This document shows, piece after piece, positions 35,546 to 45,043 of a stretch of 64,000 bases of DNA; the first letter of the stretch is position 1; each line of letters begins with the position of its first letter. Made by a program: the position numbers and the translations under genes. The stretch is taken from positions 4,030,001 to 4,094,000 of the forward strand of contig JACKHI010000001.1 in the NCBI GenBank assembly GCA_020639075.1. The letters run 5' to 3'. This stretch comes from Phycisphaerales bacterium (GTDB taxonomy: Bacteria > Planctomycetota > Phycisphaerae > UBA1845 > UTPLA1). A model generated the notes under the pieces. The model was not told the DNA's origin. It made no database searches and was given only the letters and a program-made list of their open reading frames with translations.

Positions 35546-37610
35546 GTACTATCTCGATCATCGTGTGCCGCAGTTGGTCGCGTCGATCAAACACAAAGCA
35601 CTAAGTGGACGACTGACGGAGACGCGGGCGAAGTTCCACATCCGGCGACTCCAAAAACTCGTTGACCAGCAGATCGATTTCCCGAATTACCTTCACAGGG
35701 CCCCATCGAGCGACCAGCTGCATGCGTACGGCGATCCCGACATCGAACTCGGAAGCTTGGTCGAAGCGCCGGACGTCCGGTTCGGCCCGAGGATTTCGGG
35801 TGGCGTCCAACATGTGTTCTGTTCGGGCTGTACCGGTAGTGGAAAGACCGTGATGCTGCGGTCGTTGATTGCCGGCGTCGAGGCGCAGTCGCAGCAAACC
35901 GGTCGGCGGGTGTCGATCATTGTCTTTGATTTCAAGGGCGGCGACTTCTCCGATTTTCCCGATCGGTTCGGACCCCACTGGCGACTCTACAACTATCACG
36001 ATGGGTTTCACCTCGGGCTGGACAATCCTCCAGGGCTGCCGACGGGGCAATGGACGAAGTTCTTGTGTGAGGCATTCGCCGCACGCTTCGGATTGCAGTT
36101 CGGTGCTATCACCCTTCATCGATTGATTGATTGGACGTTACCGATTCTGAATCCGGAGCCCGCCGATCGCCAGTTCTATCCGGGTCTCCTGCTACTTCTC
36201 GACCTCATGACGGGGGGGCCCGAAAAAAACTTCGCGTCCAAGGAGCACTATGCCCAAAGCGTTATTCAGGCGATATTCGATCTGCTCAACGCGTCCGGAC
36301 GAGTACACGACGTCTTTCAGGGATTCGATCCGATCACCGATATCATCCGGCCGCGCCGCAGCTGCGTCATTCAGATGCACAACGTTCAACACGCCGCTCG
36401 GGGATTTGCAATTGACCTGATCCTGGCAAAGGCCTACCGGCCGCTGCTTCATGAGCAGTACAAGACGTCGGGCGTCGACACGATCTTTGTGCTCGATGAA
36501 TGCGATCCGCTCGTCTCCCACATTGCCTCGGAAGCGGAGTGGCCGGACCAAATGCCGCCATTGACGGTGTTGGCCAAGCAGGGCAGGGAGTCGGGGATCA
36601 TGCTGGTGTTGGGTGCCAGTCAGTTGGACGGCGCCAGCCCACTTCTCCTCGCCAACATGCCCAATCTCATTCTGCTGAATCAGGCGGATGCCAAGAGCGT
36701 TGCCGCAGCCGCCAAGACCCTGCTGTTGCCGCGCGGGGCGGAGCGATTGTTGACGACCTTGCGTCCCGGACAGGCAGTGATGCGGTTTTCAGCTTCTGGC
36801 TGGCCGCATGCGACGCTGGGACAAATCGACGAATTCCCGTCACGACGCGAGGCGGTGACGCGGGCCCACGACAGAACGCATTGCGTTCCATCGCGGCGCC
36901 TGCGCGACTTCCCGGAAATGACGGCGGCGCTTGGACAACACGCCGCTGCGTATCGTGCCTCGGTGGCGAAGCAAAAACGGATGGGGCGTCCCGAACTGTC
37001 ATGGCAGGCGCGACAACTGCTCGAGTTGCGCGCGAATCACATCGCGATGCCGCTCGCGCAACTGTGGCCGAGGTTCGACGCTTTACCGTCGCCCACGAAA
37101 CAGAAGGCGATGCGCCAGGAGCTGATTGACCTGGAGCTGGCCGAATTCCAAAAACTCCACATCGGCAAACGTCCATGTTTCTTGATGGAGATCACCGATA
37201 TGGGTTGGGATCTGCTCGAACGCAAATCAAAGAGTCTTCCCGGTCAGGGATCACTCGATACCCGGCACTTTCTGTATTGGGTGGCGGCCAGCGAGGTCCG
37301 CAAGGGGTACAAGGCGCAGATTGAAGCGACGGCACCTGGCACCAATCACCGGGTCGACGTCGGGTCGATTCGCGACGGCGAATTTCACGCGTACGAGATC
37401 TGTGCCCATTGTGTTCCCAACATCGTCGGTCATGCGATCAAATGCCTGATCGATTCCAGAAAGGTCGCATCGTTTACGACCGTCTCTCCCAATCTTGACA
37501 TCCAGGAGAAAGTCGCGGCGCTCATCAATGAAGAGCTCTCCCTGGCGCCGGTTGCGCACCGAATCCGCCACGAACTTGTCCAGCCCTATTTCGAGGAGTT
37601 CATCCAATGA
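35529..37610 (+). CDS. HerA/FtsK/TraG-type ATPase with C-terminal nuclease-like domain
   Basis: 693 aa from ATG 35529; the extension to 35451 is a shadow, and in-frame ATGs at 35535 and 35544 are also possible. Walker A is CTGSGKTVMLRSLIAG (about 98), Walker B is IFVLDECDPLV (about 325), with a sensor-like LVLGASQL. This fits ring ATPases that pump DNA (HerA, TraG/TraD, FtsK). The C-terminus (about 575-690) has NHRVDVGSIRDGEFHAYEIC and a helix with AIKCL, a pattern seen in PD-(D/E)xK-like tails of element ATPases, but the usual Lys after the Glu reads Cys. No clear ribosome binding site precedes it, so the N-terminus may have been cut. The next gene overlaps its stop (ATGA). Confidence 0.75.
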   Translation: MRMIDMYYLDHRVPQLVASIKHKALSGRLTETRAKFHIRRLQKLVDQQIDFPNYLHRAPSSDQLHAYGDPDIELGSLVEAPDVRFGPRISGGVQHVFCSGCTGSGKTVMLRSLIAGVEAQSQQTGRRVSIIVFDFKGGDFSDFPDRFGPHWRLYNYHDGFHLGLDNPPGLPTGQWTKFLCEAFAARFGLQFGAITLHRLIDWTLPILNPEPADRQFYPGLLLLLDLMTGGPEKNFASKEHYAQSVIQAIFDLLNASGRVHDVFQGFDPITDIIRPRRSCVIQMHNVQHAARGFAIDLILAKAYRPLLHEQYKTSGVDTIFVLDECDPLVSHIASEAEWPDQMPPLTVLAKQGRESGIMLVLGASQLDGASPLLLANMPNLILLNQADAKSVAAAAKTLLLPRGAERLLTTLRPGQAVMRFSASGWPHATLGQIDEFPSRREAVTRAHDRTHCVPSRRLRDFPEMTAALGQHAAAYRASVAKQKRMGRPELSWQARQLLELRANHIAMPLAQLWPRFDALPSPTKQKAMRQELIDLELAEFQKLHIGKRPCFLMEITDMGWDLLERKSKSLPGQGSLDTRHFLYWVAASEVRKGYKAQIEATAPGTNHRVDVGSIRDGEFHAYEICAHCVPNIVGHAIKCLIDSRKVASFTTVSPNLDIQEKVAALINEELSLAPVAHRIRHELVQPYFEEFIQ

Positions 37611-37810
37611 GAGTCGGCCTCACCGTCATCATCATACTCCTGTGCTGCGCGCTGATTCGCTGGTGCCTGAATGACACCGGCATTCATCCCGTCAAGTTGC
37701 TTCCATTTCTGTCCGGTCATCCGGTCGGACTCTATGACATCGCCTTGCTGGGGATGGCGATCTTCCTGGTTGTCAGGGTTTGTCATCTCCTCAGCCAGCG
37801 CCGGAAGTAG
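37607..37810 (+). CDS. Tiny membrane protein, 67 aa
   Basis: Two hydrophobic helices (VGLTVIIILLCCALIRWCL, about 3-21, and LYDIALLGMAIFLVVRVCHLL, about 42-62), basic C-terminus QRRK. Its ATG overlaps the stop of the HerA-like ATPase, so it is translationally coupled and may anchor that ATPase in the membrane (inference). No family recognised. Confidence 0.7.
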   Translation: MRVGLTVIIILLCCALIRWCLNDTGIHPVKLLPFLSGHPVGLYDIALLGMAIFLVVRVCHLLSQRRK

Positions 37811-37929
37811 ATTCACGCAAGGCCAGCATTGGTGCGCCCTTTCCCCGTCATTATTGCGAAACCCTCCCGTCATCAGGCCGGTCGGTGTCGCGGCTAATCT
37901 GACTTAAGCCAAGAGATTAGGAGCTAACC

Positions 37930-38136
37930 ATGAACTTTCGCTGGCCCTGGATCACGATCCCGTTCGCAGTGGTCTTCTGCATCTGGTTCATGAGCGGCGC
38001 GTCGCCGTCGTTCGATTTCGAAGACATTGCTGCAGCGATGGGCGTTGTCAACACGCGGCGCTACGCTGAGTTGGCCGCATTCGGATTTATCGGCATCGCC
38101 ATCGCGCTGCTCGCCAGGCTCTGGCGATCGTCGTGA
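37930..38136 (+). CDS. Tiny membrane protein, 68 aa
   Basis: Two hydrophobic helices (WPWITIPFAVVFCIWFM, about 5-21, and AELAAFGFIGIAIALLARLW, about 46-65) joined by an acidic loop, ending RSS. The ATG follows TTAGGAGC closely. Size and layout mirror the 67-residue protein just upstream, so the pair may form one membrane assembly. No family recognised. Confidence 0.65.
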   Translation: MNFRWPWITIPFAVVFCIWFMSGASPSFDFEDIAAAMGVVNTRRYAELAAFGFIGIAIALLARLWRSS

Positions 38137-38212
38137 ATGTCGCCGCTATGGCCCGCATCTTCGCCAGGTATCGACGCTATTCACTACGCCCTTCCATTGG
38201 CAGGCAGAAACA

Positions 38213-41200
38213 ATGAACGTCACACCAAATACCTTCGAACTACAGCGCATCTGCCTGGACATTCATTCGCGTCGTGGCGAATTCGAGCAACCGCTCGGGG
38301 CCTTCCTCGATGAACACCGCCAGGAACTGCAACTTGAGGATGAAGACGATCTGATTCAGGCCTACTTTGAGCGAGTCTGGCCCGATGGATTGCCGGGCAC
38401 ATTGATCGTCAGCGCGGCGCAATTCGATCGATACCGCGGATGGTATCTGAGGCCGCCGACAGACGGGCCGATGGCGGAGTCGTTCGCTGCCAGAGGGCTG
38501 GTTCCCTGCCTTCGCACCACGATGGTGCGCGGGCGACTTGTCGTCGTCGGATTTCGACGGGTTCCGCATGTTGCTGTGCGTCGGTTTGAGTCATTGGTAG
38601 TCGGCGCGATTTTGTTTGGCTTGAGCGTCGACGCGATGGATCCCGCCGACATCGCCACGCTTCAGTCATTGCCGGATGCCGGACTGGAATCCGGCCGGGA
38701 GTTGCAGCGTTGGCGCGATTGCCTGATGTGGCGCGAACAATTGATTCGGATCGGTCAGACCGCCGTCCCCTACGTCAGTCGCAGCCTCGGAAACAACGAC
38801 ACAATCCAGTTCCTACTGCCAAACGACCAGGACGCCGCCCGGCTCGGGCGACGTTTCGGGCGCGGACCGGTTGTGGTAGCGCCGCGGAATGGGTCGCTTC
38901 ACGACGATCGGTGGGAGTACGATACGCGCACGCGAATTCGCATGGTGACCGTCGGTCAGGTGGCTCGGTCGGATTCAAGGCCCGCCGAGGGCGATGGGGC
39001 ATCGGATCGTGGCAAGGGATCTATTTCCCGATCCGGCAACGGCGGCGGCATCATCACGGTTGCGGTCGACGACGCGAGAACCGCCGAAACCCTCCTGGAG
39101 CGGATCCCGGAACGAGGATTCCTGCTGAGTCACATCGGCGGCTCACTTAAGCCTCTTCAGATTGAACGACAGTCGATCGGTCGCCTCGGCCGCGGCCTGG
39201 CCGAAAATCCGTTCTTGGTGCCTACCCTGTTCGACATCGGGTCGGCGACGCCGCCGCATTCGGTGACGCCGCTCGATGACAACGATCCGGTCGTGCAGCG
39301 ACTCAACTCCGACCAACGCGCTGCGCTGGCCAAAGCGGTCAATGCCCCGGAGATTTTTCTCCTCCAGGGACCTCCCGGAACTGGCAAGACCGAGTTGATC
39401 GCCATCATGTGTCGGATTTTCGCACAGCGCGGCCTTCGGGTGCTGCTGGTCTCGCAGGCGAACCTGGCGGTGGACAATGTCCTCGATCGATTGCCGCGGA
39501 ATCCCCGGCTTCGACCGCTCCGGGTCGCCAAGTCTGACCGGGTGCCGGAGGAATTCCAGGGCTTTCTGGAGGATCGTGTCCTCGAACGCTGGCTGGTATG
39601 CGTTTGCACCCGGAGCGTCGGCCGCGGTCAGGATCTCACCCAACGCGAAACCCAAGTGCGGGACGCCGGGGAGGCGCTCTCGCGGATTCGCAGCGTGCTT
39701 CGCGATGCGGAAGAGGTTCGAGTTCAACTCGGCGAGCTGGATGTCGCGATCCGCGATCACCGATCCCGACGCGAACAACGGGCCGCAGAGGCAAGTCAGA
39801 TTCAGGCCGAGGTGGACCGCCAACGGCGTGTCGCCACAGCGCTTCGCGATCTCGTCCGATGGACCGCCGCGCCGGATTCGACTCCGCCGGATGGCGCGTT
39901 GCTGCAGGAAGTCTCCGTCATCGGATCGCTGCGCGGAATCGCAAACCAGTTGGTCCGACTCAACGATGGCGCAGAATGGCAACTCGATTGGCTGGCGACG
40001 CATGCGACCGTCGCGGCCAATGACCTGCTCCACGTCCTGCATCGATGCGCTCTCGTAACACGTGCGGCCGTCGAGGCGCTTCCTTCAATCCGCGAGGCCT
40101 CCACACTCTGCGCCGGCACCAAAGCGACGAATTCGACAGAAGCATCGCAACTGAACGAGCTGATCGAGGAAAAACGGCGTCTACAAGAATCGGAAGACGA
40201 AGCGGACCTGATGAAGGTTGCCGGACTCAATCGAAAGATTAACGCCCTGCGCCAGTCAGGCTGGAGCCGATTGACGCGAATCATCCGGACGCCGCTGCAA
40301 ATCCTATTCGGCTCCTTGCCCGAGGACATCGAGACGCTGCTGACATCGCTTGCGCCGGATCAGGGAATGGGCGCACTGCTCGAACGACTGGCGGTTTTCA
40401 TCGGTCGGATCGTCGAGGGGATTCGTAGGCCCCTGACTGTCATTCAGTCCGATGTCACTGAACAGGCTTCCCAGGCCCTCTATCAGGCTGACGCAGAGCT
40501 TGATTCGCTGCGCGAAACACTTCGCCTACGTCAGCGCTCGCTCGCCGACATCGACGCCGACATCGAAGCTGCCACCGACATGCAACACGTCCAACAAGCG
40601 CGACTTGAGGCACTTGGTCAGCGCTGGGCCGAGCTGTGGCCGACAGCCTCCCTAACGCCCACAGATACAACGGTCCCAGCGCTCAGCGAAGCCGCATTAG
40701 CACAAAGGCGAAGCGCGTTTGACACCTGGCAAGCCGAGCATGCCCCGCAGCTTCAGCGACAACGTCAATGGCAGGCGCTCCGCGACGAATGGCACCAGCG
40801 TCTGGCTGACCCGGCGGCTGGTGCGGACGATCGAATGCGCGCCCTCTATATGCGTCACACCAACATCGTCGGACTCACCTGCAATGAGGCCGGTCAGCGG
40901 GACTTCTATGAGCGCGACGATTACCGACCGTTCGACGTCGTCATCATCGACGAGGTCAGCAAGGCGACCCCGACCGAGCTGCTCGCGGCATTGTTGCTGG
41001 CAAGGAAGGTGATATTGGTCGGCGATCACCGTCAGCTGCCGCCGATGATGCCGGAGAACGAACACTCCTATGCGGAAGCGGTCGAAGAGGGTCTGGTTCA
41101 GACAGCGGATTTCGCGCGCTATCGCAACCTCATCACGGCGGGACTCTTCGGAAAACTGTTTACGGCGGCGCCGTCATCTCTGCGTCACACCCTGCTCACC

Positions 41201-42118
41201 CAGTATCGCATGCACCCGCAGATAATGAATGTCGTGAATCTGTTCTATGCCGGACAACTGAAGGCGGGGTCGGACGACAAGGCGCTGGAGCGCCGACGGC
41301 AACACCACCTGAAGATCCGCGGACCGCGGGGAGGGTGGCTGCTGGAACCGCATCAGCATGTGCTGTGGATCGACTCGACGCAGGACCGGCGCCGTCGCGC
41401 CGTCTATGAGCAGCAGCGCGGCAGTTCCAAGGTCAATCTGCTTGAGGTTCAACTCATCGCTGACATGTTGATCCGACTCGATCGCGCACTGCGCGGTAGC
41501 GGCTACCGGGCGCCGCTGACGGAGACCGTTGCCATCGCCGACGATGGGGTTCAGGCGCGCGCATGGGTCGAACGGCGACTCCCCAGGGCGAAGGAAGGGG
41601 CCATCGATGCGTTGTTCCGCAATCGGCGGATTACCGTCGATGGTCGGGCGGTCGCCGGCGATGAGCTGCTTCACACGCAACAATCCGTTACGGTCGATGC
41701 CCGCAAATCCGTCGGCGTCATCACGTTCTATGGCGCTCAACTCGGCGAGATCCGGCGCCGCATCGAGGCGATCAATAAGAAAGATCCCGAAACCCTTTCG
41801 GCCCTGGACCTGAACACCAATACGGTGGACCGCTTTCAGGGGATGGAGCAGTCCATCGTCCTGGTGAGCCTGGTCCGGGCCCGCCGCCACGTTCGGGGCG
41901 GCGAATTCGTCAAACAGTTTCAACGCATCAATGTGGCCTTCTCCCGCGCTCAGGAACTTCTGGTGATCGTGGGGGCAGCGCGCACCTTCCGCGACATCAC
42001 CATTGAGCTGCCCTCGATGGAGGATGACACGACCACTCGCGTGCAGGCTTATTCCCACATTTACGAACTGATTCAGCAATATGGTGGACGACGTTATGCC
42101 GACCAGGTCCTTTTCTGA
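38213..42118 (+). CDS. Large superfamily 1 helicase, UPF1/Dna2-like, with coiled-coil insert
   Basis: 1,301 aa. An N-terminal extension of about 370 residues without recognised motifs precedes the helicase core: Walker A QGPPGTGKTELIA (about 385), motif Ia SQANLAVDNVLDRL, motif II IIDEVSKATPTELLAALL (about 908), motif III GDHRQLPPMM, motif IV LLTQYRMHPQIM, motif V TVDRFQGMEQSIVLVSLVRA, and motif VI INVAFSRAQELLVIVG (about 1240). Between motifs Ia and II is a roughly 350-residue helical insert with heptads, as in UPF1-type helicases of defence islands. The start ATG 38213 discards a 62-codon shadow. The stop overlaps the next gene. Confidence 0.85.
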   Translation: MNVTPNTFELQRICLDIHSRRGEFEQPLGAFLDEHRQELQLEDEDDLIQAYFERVWPDGLPGTLIVSAAQFDRYRGWYLRPPTDGPMAESFAARGLVPCLRTTMVRGRLVVVGFRRVPHVAVRRFESLVVGAILFGLSVDAMDPADIATLQSLPDAGLESGRELQRWRDCLMWREQLIRIGQTAVPYVSRSLGNNDTIQFLLPNDQDAARLGRRFGRGPVVVAPRNGSLHDDRWEYDTRTRIRMVTVGQVARSDSRPAEGDGASDRGKGSISRSGNGGGIITVAVDDARTAETLLERIPERGFLLSHIGGSLKPLQIERQSIGRLGRGLAENPFLVPTLFDIGSATPPHSVTPLDDNDPVVQRLNSDQRAALAKAVNAPEIFLLQGPPGTGKTELIAIMCRIFAQRGLRVLLVSQANLAVDNVLDRLPRNPRLRPLRVAKSDRVPEEFQGFLEDRVLERWLVCVCTRSVGRGQDLTQRETQVRDAGEALSRIRSVLRDAEEVRVQLGELDVAIRDHRSRREQRAAEASQIQAEVDRQRRVATALRDLVRWTAAPDSTPPDGALLQEVSVIGSLRGIANQLVRLNDGAEWQLDWLATHATVAANDLLHVLHRCALVTRAAVEALPSIREASTLCAGTKATNSTEASQLNELIEEKRRLQESEDEADLMKVAGLNRKINALRQSGWSRLTRIIRTPLQILFGSLPEDIETLLTSLAPDQGMGALLERLAVFIGRIVEGIRRPLTVIQSDVTEQASQALYQADAELDSLRETLRLRQRSLADIDADIEAATDMQHVQQARLEALGQRWAELWPTASLTPTDTTVPALSEAALAQRRSAFDTWQAEHAPQLQRQRQWQALRDEWHQRLADPAAGADDRMRALYMRHTNIVGLTCNEAGQRDFYERDDYRPFDVVIIDEVSKATPTELLAALLLARKVILVGDHRQLPPMMPENEHSYAEAVEEGLVQTADFARYRNLITAGLFGKLFTAAPSSLRHTLLTQYRMHPQIMNVVNLFYAGQLKAGSDDKALERRRQHHLKIRGPRGGWLLEPHQHVLWIDSTQDRRRRAVYEQQRGSSKVNLLEVQLIADMLIRLDRALRGSGYRAPLTETVAIADDGVQARAWVERRLPRAKEGAIDALFRNRRITVDGRAVAGDELLHTQQSVTVDARKSVGVITFYGAQLGEIRRRIEAINKKDPETLSALDLNTNTVDRFQGMEQSIVLVSLVRARRHVRGGEFVKQFQRINVAFSRAQELLVIVGAARTFRDITIELPSMEDDTTTRVQAYSHIYELIQQYGGRRYADQVLF

Positions 42119-44147
42119 ACAACCTGCCGCAGCCGTGATCGATACGAGTTTGCCGGCACTCAATTGGTCGATCGATTGGCCGATCGAACGGGTCGCCATG
42201 GATGTCGAAGTCGTGGTGATCCGTCGGCTGAATATCCTGGAATGGGCGCTGCTTCGGGTTGCCAACGACATCGTTCCAATGCCATCGGTCGAGGAGGCTG
42301 CCGTTGAGCTGGGTCTGGAGGATCCGGTGCTGCTGCGCGAGACCCTTGAAAAGGTAGTCGCCATGGGACTGTTGGAATCCCGTGATGCGGCGGTTGCGGG
42401 TGACCTTACCCGTTGTCGGATCACCGATGCGGGCCGCGCCGCGATGTCGAGTTCGCAGCCGGCGCCGTTGCCGGAACGTCACGGGTTTCTGGCCTACTTC
42501 GACGGAGTCACCGGTGAAGCCGTGGCGGCGGATCCGAGATCACTGAGCGAGCGGGCTTTTCGACCGCTGGTAGCGCCGGACAAGATCTCCTCCCGACGCG
42601 AAACCGTGGGGCTCGATCGCCTGCGCCAACTGGTCAAGGATGAGCCGTGGAACTGCGATGGGGCGCGGATTACCGGCGCTGACGTCATCGCCGACAAGAG
42701 CGAGCGACTCTGGCAACGGACTTCGATTCACATCCGAATTGACGCCGAGACTGGATTCCAGGTTGACATCCCCGAGGCATTGCCGGCTCGGCGCGACTGG
42801 ATTCACAACGGTGGTGGTCGTGCGGTCAAGGCGCAATGGGGCCGCGTCCTGCCGCGATGGATCAAGGGCTCACTCCATGTGCCCGAGGTCGGAGTCCGAA
42901 GTCGATTCGGTGAACTGATTGCGCCTGATCGGTGGAAGGTCCGGACCGAGGCGCTGATCGCGGAAGCGCAATCTGAGATCGTACTCCACGCCGGATGGAT
43001 GAACGCCCGGGACATGGACCTGTTGCTTCGACAGGCGGCAGCCCGTGGGGTTCGGTGTTTTGTCTGCGGTTCGGCGCCAAAGCTATCGGCATGGAACAAT
43101 GGCTCTCCGAGACCGCCGGGATTTGTTGCTGCGGGCGCCGATCCATCCGTTGAGCGCCCGTTGGCGTTGGTGGCGGACGATCGGGCGATCTGCTTCGAAC
43201 ACATCTGCATGCCGGGGGATCGCCGCGAACGCATCGACTTTGTGGCGACCTTGCAGCCCGATGCCGTCGAATCGACTCGATCGGCATTGCTGCGCGGATT
43301 TGAGTTGGATTTTCCACAGGACGATGAGCGCGGCCTGTTTGTTGCTTTCGGGGCGACGCGCGACGCAGTCTATTGGCGCTCGGGGCAACAGTTTCTCATG
43401 ACCGAGCGGGACGGCCTTGAGCGCATCGACGCGTTGCGCCATTGGGGGCTTTGGGGCGAGGCGTTAACCGGTAACGAGATGGGTGACGGCGATTGGCTCG
43501 GCAGCGCCACCGAGGCGTGGTGGGCGGCCTTCGATTCCATCGCCGGTAACGGCGCTATCGATGCGTTGCTCAAGCGGGCCGTCGATCTGGTGCAACCCGC
43601 GGAGGCGCTGGCCGCCATGGCTGACCGCATCGCTTCCACGTCGGTGTTGGTCGACGAGGCGCCGATGGTGGCGCTCATCCGAGATGCCGTTGCGGTGCGG
43701 AAGCTCTGGCCCCGCTTTGACCCCATGAAATCCTGTCATCGGTGGTTCAGTGGCCTGCGGCGATGCCTTGCGATCGGTGAACGCTTGCAGCTGCCGGCCG
43801 CGATCGAACGCGCCCACGCCGCGTTATCCACTGATAAGGAACTCAATGCGAGCCGCAACTTCTGGGCGTCGGCAATCTCTGTGGCGTTGACCGAGCCGGA
43901 TGACCTTGCGTCCCTGGTCGCCTGGTTGCAGGCGCACGTGCCGTTGGCAACCGACCTGCGACAGCGCATCGAACGCGACGCCACCACCTACTTGAAACGC
44001 ATCAACGTCTCAAGCGGCGCCGACCCCGCGCTCATTAGGGAATTGCGAGCCGTTTGGAACGATCTTGGATTGTCATCAGCGGCGTTGCGCCGCATTTCCG
44101 GGACTGAAACCAGCAACACGACAGCGACAAGGAGTGCCAAATCATGA
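42096..44147 (+). CDS. Winged-helix protein with PLD-like segment
   Basis: 683 aa from ATG 42096 (ATG 42081 is an alternative); both overlap the helicase stop. Residues about 30-120 look like a winged helix (LNILEWALLRVANDIVPMPSVEEAAVELGLED..LLRETLEKVVAMGLLESRDA, then RITDAGRAAM). Near 295-330, SEIVLHAGWMNARDMDLLLRQAAARGVRCFVCGS has the shape of a phospholipase-D-superfamily strand-helix, but I find no HxKxxxxD motif, so nuclease activity is doubtful. The C-terminal 200 residues are helical. Position between a helicase and an AAA+ ATPase suggests a structural or DNA-sensing role. Confidence 0.6.
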   Translation: MPTRSFSEQPAAAVIDTSLPALNWSIDWPIERVAMDVEVVVIRRLNILEWALLRVANDIVPMPSVEEAAVELGLEDPVLLRETLEKVVAMGLLESRDAAVAGDLTRCRITDAGRAAMSSSQPAPLPERHGFLAYFDGVTGEAVAADPRSLSERAFRPLVAPDKISSRRETVGLDRLRQLVKDEPWNCDGARITGADVIADKSERLWQRTSIHIRIDAETGFQVDIPEALPARRDWIHNGGGRAVKAQWGRVLPRWIKGSLHVPEVGVRSRFGELIAPDRWKVRTEALIAEAQSEIVLHAGWMNARDMDLLLRQAAARGVRCFVCGSAPKLSAWNNGSPRPPGFVAAGADPSVERPLALVADDRAICFEHICMPGDRRERIDFVATLQPDAVESTRSALLRGFELDFPQDDERGLFVAFGATRDAVYWRSGQQFLMTERDGLERIDALRHWGLWGEALTGNEMGDGDWLGSATEAWWAAFDSIAGNGAIDALLKRAVDLVQPAEALAAMADRIASTSVLVDEAPMVALIRDAVAVRKLWPRFDPMKSCHRWFSGLRRCLAIGERLQLPAAIERAHAALSTDKELNASRNFWASAISVALTEPDDLASLVAWLQAHVPLATDLRQRIERDATTYLKRINVSSGADPALIRELRAVWNDLGLSSAALRRISGTETSNTTATRSAKS

Positions 44148-45031
44148 GCTATAGCGGGATAAGAGCGATTCAACTCGAACAAGAACGTAAGGAACGAATT
44201 CGCCGCGAGCAGAATCGGGCCCGTGCCGAATCGCTGGCGGCGGCCTGCGACCAGACGATCGCAGCCATCAAGGACCCGGCGATTCAGCAGTTGGTGGCCA
44301 GGGACCTCAAGAAGATCCGATCCGAACTTCAGGCCGCCCGAACGCGGATCGCCGGCGATCCCGACCGAGCGGTGAAGGATGTCTCGGCGATTCAGAAGCG
44401 CCTGCATCGATCCATCGCGACGGCCAAGACCAAGGCGGGGCAATGGCGCAAAGAGCAGGCCGCGACGCAGGCGCAACTCCAGGAAACCGAATCTCGGCTG
44501 GCGGCCGAACGAGAAGCCACAAGCGAGGCCGGACGGCCGATTCTGGCAGCGGCCGACGACGCGATTCGCAAGGCCCAGGGCCTGCGCGGCGCTGGTCGTG
44601 AGACCGAAGCGCTCGCCGCTTGCAGTCACGCGGAATCGCTGATCGAGAAGGCGCGCAAGGCCTCACTCGATGAACGGATTCGACGCGAAGTGGTACGCGG
44701 TTTGTTGACGACACTGACCGAGATGGGATTCACCATCGACGGTCCCCAACTCACCAATAAGGATGCCGACGGCGGCATCGTGACGCTTACCGGCAAGTTG
44801 CCTTCCGGCAAACTGGCACGCTTCGAGGTCAGCCTGGATGGAAAGATGCAGTTCGATCTCGACGGGTATGAGGGGCGCTCCTGCGCCAAGGAAATCGAGC
44901 GCGTCGAATCTCAGTTGCAGGAGCGATTCGGCATCCGTTTCGGCCCGGCGCAGGTCACCTGGAAGAACCCCGATCGAATCTCGAAGGGATCGCGCGATCT
45001 GCCAACAGGCGGCCGCGCCATGACGCGATAG
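44144..45031 (+). CDS. Coiled-coil protein with DUF2997-like C-terminal domain
   Basis: 295 aa, ATGA overlap with the preceding gene. The first 170 residues are charged coiled coil (EQERKERIRREQNRARAES, ETESRLAAEREATSEAG). After a helix ending ..VVRGLLTTLTEMGFTID come strands and GKLARFEVSLDGKMQFDLDGYEGRSCAKEIERVESQLQERFG, which resembles DUF2997 (a strand-turn-strand followed by G..G.SC and a helix). DUF2997 and DUF1257 proteins are often encoded beside AAA+ ATPases and Fe-S proteins, and the next two genes here are of those kinds. Confidence in the domain name is moderate. Confidence 0.6.
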   Translation: MSYSGIRAIQLEQERKERIRREQNRARAESLAAACDQTIAAIKDPAIQQLVARDLKKIRSELQAARTRIAGDPDRAVKDVSAIQKRLHRSIATAKTKAGQWRKEQAATQAQLQETESRLAAEREATSEAGRPILAAADDAIRKAQGLRGAGRETEALAACSHAESLIEKARKASLDERIRREVVRGLLTTLTEMGFTIDGPQLTNKDADGGIVTLTGKLPSGKLARFEVSLDGKMQFDLDGYEGRSCAKEIERVESQLQERFGIRFGPAQVTWKNPDRISKGSRDLPTGGRAMTR

Positions 45032-45043
45032 GAGTTAACAGCC

